DNA of 33,801 nucleotides from Anaerolineae bacterium (GTDB lineage: Bacteria; Chloroflexota; Anaerolineae; 4572-78; J111): contig JAGRCC010000115.1 of NCBI GenBank assembly GCA_020433785.1, forward strand, positions 1 through 33,801, read 5' to 3'. The translations under genes were made by a program, and so were the position numbers. Shown piece by piece: positions 20,101 to 26,670 of the stretch. Position 1 is the first letter of the stretch. Each line of letters starts with the position of its first letter. The notes below the pieces were generated by a model. That model worked only from the letters and a program-made list of their open reading frames with translations. It did not search any database and was not told the DNA's origin.

Positions 20101-23100
20101 CTGGCCGCCCTCTTGTTTGAAGCGGTCGATTTGATCAAAGAGCGCTTTGATTTTTACCACGTTTCAATCTTCCTAACCGATGAATATGGCAAGCAATCTA
20201 TTGTCAAAGCATCGACCGGCGAAATTGGCCAAAAAATGCTGGCAATGAAACACAAATTGGAAGTGGGTGGTAAAAGTATTGTCGGCACGGCCACGGCCAC
20301 CGGCGAACCTTGCATAGCACTGGACGTGGGCAGTAATAGCATTCATTTTAACAACCCGCTTGTACCTAACACCCGCTCGGAAATGGCGTTACCGTTGGCC
20401 GCTCAGGGTCGAATTATCGGGGCGCTCGATGTGCAAAGCACCAAACGCAACGCCTTTGACCAAAGCGATATCACCATTCTCCAATCGATGGCCAACCAGT
20501 TAGCCAACGCTATTCGATCCGCTCAGGCCGTTCAAGACCTTAATCAAGCGCTAGAAGAAGTCAATAAGATGCACCGTCATTACATCGAAAATCAGTGGAC
20601 AACCTACATTCGAGAACAGCGAGCGACAACCACCTACCGCGTGACGGATAAAGGGATCACCGTTGAAAAAGGCACGGAAGTACTGCCCGGTGTCAGCCGA
20701 GCCTTTGTCGAAAAGAAACCGATTATCATCCCGATGACCCGTTCACCTGAAGCTGACAGCCAACCGGACACGTCCGGTCGGCGGCCATCTAATGGTAAAA
20801 GCAGCCAGGACTCATCGAGATGGACCCGCCCTCTACCGGAAAAGACATCAACGTTGGTGGCCCCATTAACACTCAAAGGTCAGGCCGTACTGGGCACCAT
20901 CGATTTCGAATTACCCAAAAGTATCCTCGATGCCATCTGGGAAGATGATACGCTGCAAATTATCGAAGCCGTCACCAGCCAGGCAGCTCAGGCCATCGAG
21001 TCGGCTCGTTTGTTTGAACAAACTCAAATCGCCCGGGAAGAGGCGGAAGCGCTTTATCAGGTAGGTCGGTTTTTGGTCGCCACCGAAGACGAGCATGAGA
21101 TGTTCAACACGGTTCTCAACAAAATGCTGACCACGTTGGGCTTAAAGCAAGGCGGTATTTTATTATTTGAAGATGATTTTGAATACGGAAAGCTTCATGC
21201 CTTATTTGAAAGCGGCAAACCCATTATGAGGCCCCGTCTCCGTATTCCCATTAAAGATAATCCCTCCTACCAACACCTTATCGAAACCAAACAGCCAATT
21301 GCCATCGAAGACGTGGCCACAGATCCGCTGGTGGCGACGGTGCGTGAGATTAACATTCCTCGTGGCATTGTGTCTCTGCTTCTGGTGCCGATCATTATCA
21401 ACGACGACGTGGTCGGAGCCATCGGCGCCGACTCGGTGGGCAAGCGCCACATTTTCACCGAAAGCGAGATCAACCTGGCGATGGCGATGGCCGATCAACT
21501 GTCGATTACGCTGCAAAACCGCCGGCTGGTCGAAGAAACCAAACGGCGGGCGATTTTACTCCAAACCAGCGCTGATGTGGGCCGGGTCGCCACCTCAATT
21601 CTTGATCCATCGACAATGGTTAATCAGGCTGTGGACCTGATTAAAGAGCGGTTCGGCTTCTATCACGTTCAAATTTTCCTGGTTGACGAAGCCGAGCAGT
21701 ACGCCGTCCTGCACAAAAGTACCGGCGAAGTCGGTCGGCGGCTGCTGGAAATGAACTACAAAGTGGCCATCGGCAGCCAGAGCGTCATCGGGCAGGTAAC
21801 CGACCAACGCCAGCCCATTGTTACCCGCAGCGTTGATCTGGATAGCAAAAAGATGGTCGCTTACCAGCGCAATGAACTTTTGCCTGAAACCCAGGCCGAA
21901 TTGGCTATCCCACTTCAAGTTGGTGACCGGTTGATCGGAGTCCTCGACGTTCAAAGCACCTCACCGCAGGCCTTTTCTGATGAAGAAACCTCGACGCTGG
22001 GGGTATTGGCAGCTCAACTGGCGATTGCCATCGAGAACGCCCGAGCCTTTAAGGAACAACAGGAAACGGCCGAGCGGCTTAAAGAGATCGACAAATTAAA
22101 GACCCAGTTCCTGGCCAATATGAGCCATGAATTGCGGACGCCGCTCAACTCCATTATTGGGTTCTCGCGCGTCATCCTCAAAGGGATCGACGGTCCGCTG
22201 ACCGAACTTCAAAAAACTGATCTGACCTCGATTCACAGCAGCGGCCAACATTTGTTGGGTCTAATCAATAACATCCTCGATTTGTCTAAAATCGAGGCCG
22301 GCAAAATGGAGCTCAATTTTGAACAAACCGAAATCGAGCCGATTGTTAAAACAGTTATGTCTACAGCCGTGGCGCTGGTCAAAGATAAACCAGTGACCTT
22401 AAAGCAAGAAATGCCCGAAAATTTACCCCTGATTTGGGCCGATCCGACTCGAATCCGGCAGGTCGTGTTGAATTTGGTTTCAAATGCCTGCAAATTCACC
22501 GAGGAAGGGACGGTCACGACGAGAGTAGTGGTGGATAACGATCGGGTCATTTTTAGTGTTACCGACACCGGGATTGGCATACCGTCGACAAAACTATCGA
22601 CTATTTTTGAGGAATTCACTCAGGTTGATGCCAGTACCACCCGCAAGGCCGGCGGCACGGGGTTAGGGCTACCCATCAGCCGCCACTTTGTGGAAATGCA
22701 CCGGGGGCAAATCTGGGTCAATAGTATCCCCGGCAAAGGCTCGACATTCAGTTTCGACGTTCCCATCAAGCCGACTCAACTGGAGCAACCCGGCCTCGAT
22801 AATCCCGCCCTACTGATGGCCGAGGATGAGCAACCGGCGGAAAAGTTAGTGGCGGTTATTGATGATGATCCGGGCGTTATTGCCTTATACAAGCGTTTTT
22901 TGGAAAAACAGAACTATCAGGTATTAGGCTTGGATCACAATCGTAATGTGGTGACGCAGCTCATTGAGCTTTCGCCGTTTGCCGTTTTGCTCGATGTGAT
23001 TCTGCCCGATAAAGACGGCTGGAATCTTCTCAAAGAACTCAAAGAAAACGCCACGACTAAGGATATTCCAGTACTGGTTTGCAGCATCGCCAGCGACAAA

Positions 23101-23613
23101 AATCGCGGCTTCTCATTGGGTGCGACGAATTATCTCATCAAACCCATCGTTGAAGATGAACTTATTGAAGCGCTCGGTCACATCGACAAAAGACAATCTG
23201 ATGACGTCAACGTACTCATCGTCGATGACAAGGCCGATGATATCCTGCTCACTCGCCGCATGTTAGAAGCCCAGGGTAACTACAATATCAGTGAAGCCTA
23301 CAACGGCAAAGAGGGCTTAGAATTGATAAAAAACAAAAAACCGGATCTAATTATTTTGGATCTTAACATGCCGGAAATGGATGGGTTTACGATGATTGAG
23401 GAACTCAAAGCTAATGAAGCCACCCGCTCAATCCCCATTATTATTGTCAGTGGGGAACAGTTAACAGCCGAACAGCGAGACAAACTCACCGACCAAGTGG
23501 AAGTCCTACTGCAAAAAAGTATTTTTACCGAAAACGAACTGCTGGAAGATGTCAGCCAAGCGCTCGCCCGACTTCGCCAGAAAGAAAAAAAACGATCTCG
23601 ATCAGAAATCTAA
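14128..23613 (+). CDS. Giant hybrid sensor histidine kinase: 4 PAS, about 12 GAF, HisKA/ATPase, two receivers
   Basis: At 3,161 residues this is exceptionally long for a histidine kinase, and it has no membrane segment. PAS domains lie at about 65-185, 188-305, 318-435 and 445-565. GAF domains follow, ending near 735, 920, 1091, 1269, 1450, 1617, 1793, 1970, 2139, 2300, 2471 and 2644. The tenth is atypical, with a Ser/Pro/Arg-rich insertion at about 2208-2240. HisKA has MSHELRTP with phospho-acceptor His2667. The ATPase domain has VLNLVSNACKF, DTGIGI and GTGLGLPISRHF. The two receivers carry Asp2956 (LLDVILPDKDG, Lys in YLIKP) and Asp3078 (ILDLNMPEMDG, Lys in LLQKS). GAGGAG at 14111-14116 precedes the ATG, which overlaps the previous stop. 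It probably integrates many small-molecule signals with the GAF protein encoded upstream and feeds the lone receivers or the receiver on the downstream PLP enzyme. Confidence 0.92.
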   Translation: MIDQMLARLQANLAQLTTTFPDLNNSDLWPHIWQDLETLSQSLANQPTASRDELTPAADDPDDVAARILLEDANSIILRLDTAGRVTYLNEFAQKFFGYTAAEIVGQDAIGTIVSSTDADLLRQIVTNPEEYASNKNENIQKSGERVWVAWSNKPILDNQGQLKEVLCIGNDITDHRRTEMELLHQKEMLSRIIDALPVGIFAKDVQSDYRFTVWNKKIEEIFEIEREKILGKNDYDFFDVTDADHFHYTDLSVMAEGEVVDIAKEEITTNRGDILAHTIKVPLYDSAGSPQTLLGILEDITVSSKIKADLQESQKRLSEAHQIAKLGTWTWDLIDNNAVWNQRTREIFGVNPTVEIDFELFTTLLHPDDQEQVLKTIQQTLESDSDRYEIEHRLIHENGDVRHIHTLGRIKRLQDGRPAEIVGVTQDITERKEAEQALQQAEEKYRSIYENAVEGIFQTAVEGHYISANPALARIYGYASPSELIKKLTDIKHHLYVDPLRRDEFIEIVKKKGHISEFESKVYRQDGEIIWISENARAVYDTHGNLAYFEGTVMEITKRKQVEQEILQRNAELAAINRVAAAITSAVEPKESFRAVAQEMLELFGACRSGIAMLTEDKQSLHVVSDFGVTHDFNSEGYLIPLKNNYSSSYVIETGRSIVINDARTNSKTTAVHDLIEQLRIECLLIVPLITHGQVIGTLGVAFDKEGRTFEPHEVKLAETIAQQIAGALDNAQLLEQTQSALIDQQKAEEGLLQALQKTESLYRIGDAMATSSDERTTFETVLGEYLRLLNVKWGKLALRNRTADQNEIRALYLNGQPAQVDRSISINTDLFQHLAEQPKPLVIGNVFTHPLTQENPTIRGLIQAKSMLYLPIVLRGQTIGVIAAGSDLENRDFSPSDIELGQVVADQLAIWLDNRRLLAEAQYRSDRLQTAAEVSRAASSILDVGDLITTSVHLIQNQFGFYYVGLFLVDEAGEWAVLQAGTGEAGRTQLRQNHKLKIGEESMIGWSIHHRQARIALDVGQEAVRFKNPVLPDTRSEMALPLISREEVIGALTVQSTERGAFSAEDITLLQTMADQLANAITNAHLFERAAQARREAETRLRETIALQRLGQSLSSTLNIDEIFSLFFETSIREIGFDYIMLSMVDAKQQRVKAISGVGVSDNNIERSNRTLNDNDIMADIIRTGKTEVITGWDERYDRAMYESEGHAEWMRIFTPIILRQENIGLVEAGFKNPNTPIEDAHLRLLKAFITQMTLALDNAQLFRQTQEALASTQQLFKISSSLVESIRFEDIFNIVLDNVRNYDVDRVSISLLDKSKEGQIESVTMASTWDKDPSRQVSDDTKFSANEYKLIQSFAQPPFTPLISQDLRQPEQDERLAEEFRLFALNELQTITLFSAPMFLGTEYKGVLSIYTRQPHHYTEQEQRIYQTLADQAIITLENHRLLETTKTERDRAALLYQLGQRLSSTTSVEAVQHIILEFTERMGATHAEIFITDGGEFVSVATSIADRRNVPLADLVRLALLEGPEALALDRGERITLTRSDQQPWLLDEIAGMPAVNTVTCVPFYSLRSTLHGVLTFLHTLPNGFADDQLATFDSLAIQTAATLENVWLLEQTNQVLKETELLYKASRRFNTAQFIEDLLSIMVDSFAETTYTHCMCVALVTGTDEAGAPKELKIVAKWDQESQEILSTGMLMSPDKFAFIQNLRYDAPLEVNFDNLDATTQTNLEKFYSGNRAILAVPLAVGRNWLGVLLLGSRSNRYELKPNIINQIVNLAGQAAVVIQNLQLVAETQQNLYNTEILSTLGQQLLKAETMGAMYDLAITAVAATEPDRGVSIFMYDQIENNIDLELVALWDNPRREWPSIPVSSHLSTTELGLEPLIKTGQTVISINADEDDRFSPMLKQLLAVMQIKTMVAVPIWLNKTVEGFILISNQAELAFSPDMIRLFEDIARETSGALENRRLLDETQHRARQLQTAAEVSQAATANLDLAALLFEAVDLIKERFDFYHVSIFLTDEYGKQSIVKASTGEIGQKMLAMKHKLEVGGKSIVGTATATGEPCIALDVGSNSIHFNNPLVPNTRSEMALPLAAQGRIIGALDVQSTKRNAFDQSDITILQSMANQLANAIRSAQAVQDLNQALEEVNKMHRHYIENQWTTYIREQRATTTYRVTDKGITVEKGTEVLPGVSRAFVEKKPIIIPMTRSPEADSQPDTSGRRPSNGKSSQDSSRWTRPLPEKTSTLVAPLTLKGQAVLGTIDFELPKSILDAIWEDDTLQIIEAVTSQAAQAIESARLFEQTQIAREEAEALYQVGRFLVATEDEHEMFNTVLNKMLTTLGLKQGGILLFEDDFEYGKLHALFESGKPIMRPRLRIPIKDNPSYQHLIETKQPIAIEDVATDPLVATVREINIPRGIVSLLLVPIIINDDVVGAIGADSVGKRHIFTESEINLAMAMADQLSITLQNRRLVEETKRRAILLQTSADVGRVATSILDPSTMVNQAVDLIKERFGFYHVQIFLVDEAEQYAVLHKSTGEVGRRLLEMNYKVAIGSQSVIGQVTDQRQPIVTRSVDLDSKKMVAYQRNELLPETQAELAIPLQVGDRLIGVLDVQSTSPQAFSDEETSTLGVLAAQLAIAIENARAFKEQQETAERLKEIDKLKTQFLANMSHELRTPLNSIIGFSRVILKGIDGPLTELQKTDLTSIHSSGQHLLGLINNILDLSKIEAGKMELNFEQTEIEPIVKTVMSTAVALVKDKPVTLKQEMPENLPLIWADPTRIRQVVLNLVSNACKFTEEGTVTTRVVVDNDRVIFSVTDTGIGIPSTKLSTIFEEFTQVDASTTRKAGGTGLGLPISRHFVEMHRGQIWVNSIPGKGSTFSFDVPIKPTQLEQPGLDNPALLMAEDEQPAEKLVAVIDDDPGVIALYKRFLEKQNYQVLGLDHNRNVVTQLIELSPFAVLLDVILPDKDGWNLLKELKENATTKDIPVLVCSIASDKNRGFSLGATNYLIKPIVEDELIEALGHIDKRQSDDVNVLIVDDKADDILLTRRMLEAQGNYNISEAYNGKEGLELIKNKKPDLIILDLNMPEMDGFTMIEELKANEATRSIPIIIVSGEQLTAEQRDKLTDQVEVLLQKSIFTENELLEDVSQALARLRQKEKKRSRSEI

Positions 23614-23629
23614 CCTTAAAGAGTAGCTC

Positions 23630-25309
23630 GTGAAAAAGTTTTTTTATCAGTGTGCTCATTGTTCCTTTAAAGCCGAATACACCAAACTCATTGGCGCCTG
23701 CCCCAAATGCGGCGGAGAGTGGCTCGATCCGCTCTATAATTTGGAGGAGGCTGCCGCTCTGTGGCAAACGGAGTTATCTCAGCGCGATCATAACATTTGG
23801 CGCTACTGGGAACTTCTTCCCTTACGTGACCAGCAAAACATTGTTTCCCTGGGAGAAGGTTGGACGCCCCTGTTGCCCATCGAAAATATGGGCGCGATGT
23901 TAGGGAATCGCCACATTTTTGTGAAGGATGAGCGGCAAGGGCCAACCGCCTCTTTCAAGGACCGGCAAGCCTCGCTGGCTATTTCGGCCATGAAAGAAGC
24001 GGATATCAAAGAAGCCGTGGTGGCTTCTACCGGTAATGTGGCCATTTCTTACTCAGCCTACTGCGCCCGGTCAGGTATCAAATTGTGGGCTTTTTTAGAC
24101 AGCGATGTGCCCCACGAAAAAATGCGTGAAGTCACTTTGTACGGCACAGAAGTGATCAAAGTGTCGAGCAACTACGACACCACCAAGCAAATTGCCGCCA
24201 AGTTTGCTGACTATCGGAATTTGTTTCTTGATAAGGGTATCAAATCGCTCATTGCCCGAGAGGCCATGAAAACCCTGGCCTTTGAGGTGGCGGAACAGCT
24301 CGGCCGGGTTCGCGGAGTGCGCTGGGCTGCTCCGGATTGGTACATTCAAGCGGTGAGCGGCGGTATGGGGCCAATTGGCGTTTGGCGGGGATTTAAAGAC
24401 CTATACGATATGAAACTAATCGACAAAATCCCCAAAATTGCCATTATCCAAACCGAAGGCTGTGCGCCAATGGTTAACAGTTTTCATAAAGGCTTAGATG
24501 TCAGTGAAATTGTCCATAACCCATCCAGCGTAATCAACGTGCTGGCGACCGGCAATCCGGGTTTAGCCTACCCCTTTTTGCGCCAACTGGTATTAACTTC
24601 CGGCGGGGCCTTTATCAAAGTAAACGATCAGGAGTCGTTCCGATCGATGCGGGTAATGGCACAATTAGAGGGCATTTCGATGGAGCCGGCGGCGGCGGTG
24701 GCCTGTGCCGGGCTGGTCAAACTGGTGCAGGATCAGATTATTGGCTCTCATGAAACGGTGGTCGTTAACGCTTCGGGCCATACGTTTCCCATTGAGAAAC
24801 AAATCCTGGAAAGCGAAATTGTTAAAAGGCATACTCGTGTGCAAAATATTGACGGTGAAGCGGTCGCCATCACCGAGCCGGGCGTCACGCCCATTCGGCA
24901 AGAGGGGTTGATCAATGCCTTAAAACGGTTGGACGAAAAAGTTCAGAGCATCGCTATTATTGAAGATGAACCGGATGCGCGGCAGTTACTCCGCCGCATC
25001 TTACAATACGTCCGTAAATACCAAATCTATGAAGCCGCCGATGGGGCTAGCGGCATGGCCCTGATCCAATCAAGAAAGCCGGATTTGGTTTTGCTCGATT
25101 TAATGATGCCGGAAGTAGACGGCTTTACCGTTCTTGACACGATGAAAGCTAATGAACAGCTTAGAGACATTCCTGTTATTGTTATCACTGCCAAAGATTT
25201 AACCAGCCAGGATCACCAACGCCTCTCAGGGCGCATCGAATCCCTCCTCCAGAAAGGTGAATTCATGGAGGATCAGTTGGTTGAGAGCATTAGCGATGTT
25301 CTCAAGTAA
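23630..25309 (+). CDS. Threonine-synthase-like PLP enzyme fused to a C-terminal receiver domain
   Basis: This is one uninterrupted 559-residue frame. Residues 1-30 form a zinc ribbon (C8, C11, C24, C27), as in many threonine synthases. Residues about 65-430 are a fold-type II PLP enzyme: GEGWTPL near the start, FVKDE, GPTASFKDRQ with K110 as the expected PLP Schiff-base lysine, ASTGNVA as the substrate loop, AVSGGMGPIG as the phosphate-binding loop, and VNASGHTFP near the end. Family members convert O-phosphohomoserine to threonine, or act on related amino acids; the true substrate is unknown. Residues about 447-558 are a complete receiver: E/D pair in IIEDEPDA, phospho-acceptor D490 in LLDLMMPEVDG, and Lys in LLQKGEF. 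The start is GTG, 16 bases after the giant kinase gene. No other threonine pathway gene is nearby. The likely meaning is enzyme activity, or a moonlighting role, set by phosphorylation. Confidence 0.9.
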   Translation: MKKFFYQCAHCSFKAEYTKLIGACPKCGGEWLDPLYNLEEAAALWQTELSQRDHNIWRYWELLPLRDQQNIVSLGEGWTPLLPIENMGAMLGNRHIFVKDERQGPTASFKDRQASLAISAMKEADIKEAVVASTGNVAISYSAYCARSGIKLWAFLDSDVPHEKMREVTLYGTEVIKVSSNYDTTKQIAAKFADYRNLFLDKGIKSLIAREAMKTLAFEVAEQLGRVRGVRWAAPDWYIQAVSGGMGPIGVWRGFKDLYDMKLIDKIPKIAIIQTEGCAPMVNSFHKGLDVSEIVHNPSSVINVLATGNPGLAYPFLRQLVLTSGGAFIKVNDQESFRSMRVMAQLEGISMEPAAAVACAGLVKLVQDQIIGSHETVVVNASGHTFPIEKQILESEIVKRHTRVQNIDGEAVAITEPGVTPIRQEGLINALKRLDEKVQSIAIIEDEPDARQLLRRILQYVRKYQIYEAADGASGMALIQSRKPDLVLLDLMMPEVDGFTVLDTMKANEQLRDIPVIVITAKDLTSQDHQRLSGRIESLLQKGEFMEDQLVESISDVLK

Positions 25310-25356
25310 ATCCTGACCTAACTTACCAGAAATATGCAGCAACCGGAGAAGAGACC

Positions 25357-26670
25357 TTGTCGCAAACTTTACTTGCAACTAAACCCAGAATTTTGTACAT
25401 TGACGATGATCCTATCAACCGTTCCCTGGTTAATCGGGTGCTAACCCGCTATGATTTTGAAGTCATCGAAGCGGAAACGGGGTTGGAAGGGATAAAAATC
25501 GCTACTAAACAGGTGCCTGACTTAATCCTGATGGATATTAACATGCCTGGCCTTGATGGTCATGAAACGACGACGCGTATGCGGACCATCGCCGGCTTGC
25601 AACGGACGCCCATTGTGGCTATTACCGCCTATTCGACCAAAGGCGACCGCGAACTGGCCTTAACCGCCGGCTGCGACGGTTATATCAACAAACCCATCGA
25701 TATCGACCGGTTCCCTAACCAGATTGTGAGCTACTTGGAGGGCCGGCGAGACACCATCAGCAAAGATGAACAGCAGCATTATCTGGATCAATACAGCAAA
25801 AAACTGGTCGAACGACTTGAGTCGAAGATATTGGAATTGGAAGAGGCCAACACCCGGCTCCAGCAGGTCGACAAATTAAAGTCGGATTTTATCACTATTG
25901 CCAGCCATGAATTACGTACCCCGATGACGCTGGTCTACGGCTATGCGCGGTTGCTCCAGTCGGCTATTAAAGAAACCTGCCAGGCCGATAGCCCGGAAAC
26001 CCATGTGGTTAATCTGGTCAGCAAAATTTATCGATCCGTTCATCGGCTCAATGAAGTGGTCAATGACGTACTTAACATCTTTCTTATCGAAGCCAGTAGC
26101 ATGCAGCTTCAACACCAGCGGGTCAATTTAGCCAATCTCATCAAAGGCGCGCTTGATGAGCTCAATCCCAATAAAAATAACCGGACGTTGAATATTGAGT
26201 TGGTGGATTTAGACACACTGCCCGAAATTGTCGGTGATGCCGAACGCCTCAAGCAGGTTTTTTGGAATCTGCTCAGCAATGCCATTAAGTTTACCCCAGA
26301 TCATGGCACTATTACCGTAGAGGGCCGCGTTACAGCCGCCGATGGCGAGCCACCAATGTCAAACCAACCCGGCCAGGAAGTGATCATTGTCATCAAAGAT
26401 ACCGGCATTGGTATTGCCGCTTCAAAACAGTTTGATATTTTCGACCGGTTTTATATGATCGAAGACATCACTTACCACAGCAGCAGCAAAACCGCATTTG
26501 GCGGTGGGGGGATCGGCTTGGGGCTGCCCATTGCTAAAGGCATTATTGAAGCGCATGGAGGTCGAATTTGGGTCGATAGCGCCGGCTATAACACCGAGCA
26601 GAATCCGGGCAGTACCTTCTACGTCCTACTGCCCACCAATTCTGCCCCGCCTGCCTCAAATAACGCGTAA
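25357..26670 (+). CDS. Hybrid histidine kinase: N-terminal receiver, coiled coil, HisKA and ATPase
   Basis: This 437-residue soluble protein has a receiver at 10-130 (D18-D20, phospho-acceptor D60 in LMDINMPGLDG, Lys in YINKPIDID), a coiled-coil linker (about 140-172), HisKA with ASHELRTP (His184), and an ATPase domain with VFWNLLSNAIKF and DTGIGI. The G2 region is unusual: a Ser-rich stretch and GGGGIGLGLPIA replace the common GTGLGL pattern. The start is TTG at 25357, with GGAG nine bases upstream; no in-frame ATG exists before the receiver core. The receiver is of the same subgroup as the lone receivers at 8272 and 8648. Having the receiver before the kinase suggests that phosphorylation tunes the kinase, or that the kinase reads the output of the giant kinase. 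Its stop overlaps the maf start by one base. Confidence 0.9.
   Translation: MSQTLLATKPRILYIDDDPINRSLVNRVLTRYDFEVIEAETGLEGIKIATKQVPDLILMDINMPGLDGHETTTRMRTIAGLQRTPIVAITAYSTKGDRELALTAGCDGYINKPIDIDRFPNQIVSYLEGRRDTISKDEQQHYLDQYSKKLVERLESKILELEEANTRLQQVDKLKSDFITIASHELRTPMTLVYGYARLLQSAIKETCQADSPETHVVNLVSKIYRSVHRLNEVVNDVLNIFLIEASSMQLQHQRVNLANLIKGALDELNPNKNNRTLNIELVDLDTLPEIVGDAERLKQVFWNLLSNAIKFTPDHGTITVEGRVTAADGEPPMSNQPGQEVIIVIKDTGIGIAASKQFDIFDRFYMIEDITYHSSSKTAFGGGGIGLGLPIAKGIIEAHGGRIWVDSAGYNTEQNPGSTFYVLLPTNSAPPASNNA

Noticed and set aside
22233..22619. Minus-strand frame of 128 codons within the giant kinase
   Set aside because: It lies opposite the well-conserved HisKA/ATPase region, has no recognisable domain and no promoter, and is a shadow.
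9212..23613. The long repeated GAF region as possible assembly duplication or a mobile repeat
   Set aside because: The copies differ at many synonymous and non-synonymous positions, so they are old paralogous duplications, not assembly artefacts or recent repeats.
23630..25309. Annotating this gene as an ordinary threonine synthase (thrC)
   Set aside because: The fused receiver, the signalling context and the absence of other threonine genes make a housekeeping role uncertain, so no gene symbol is given.
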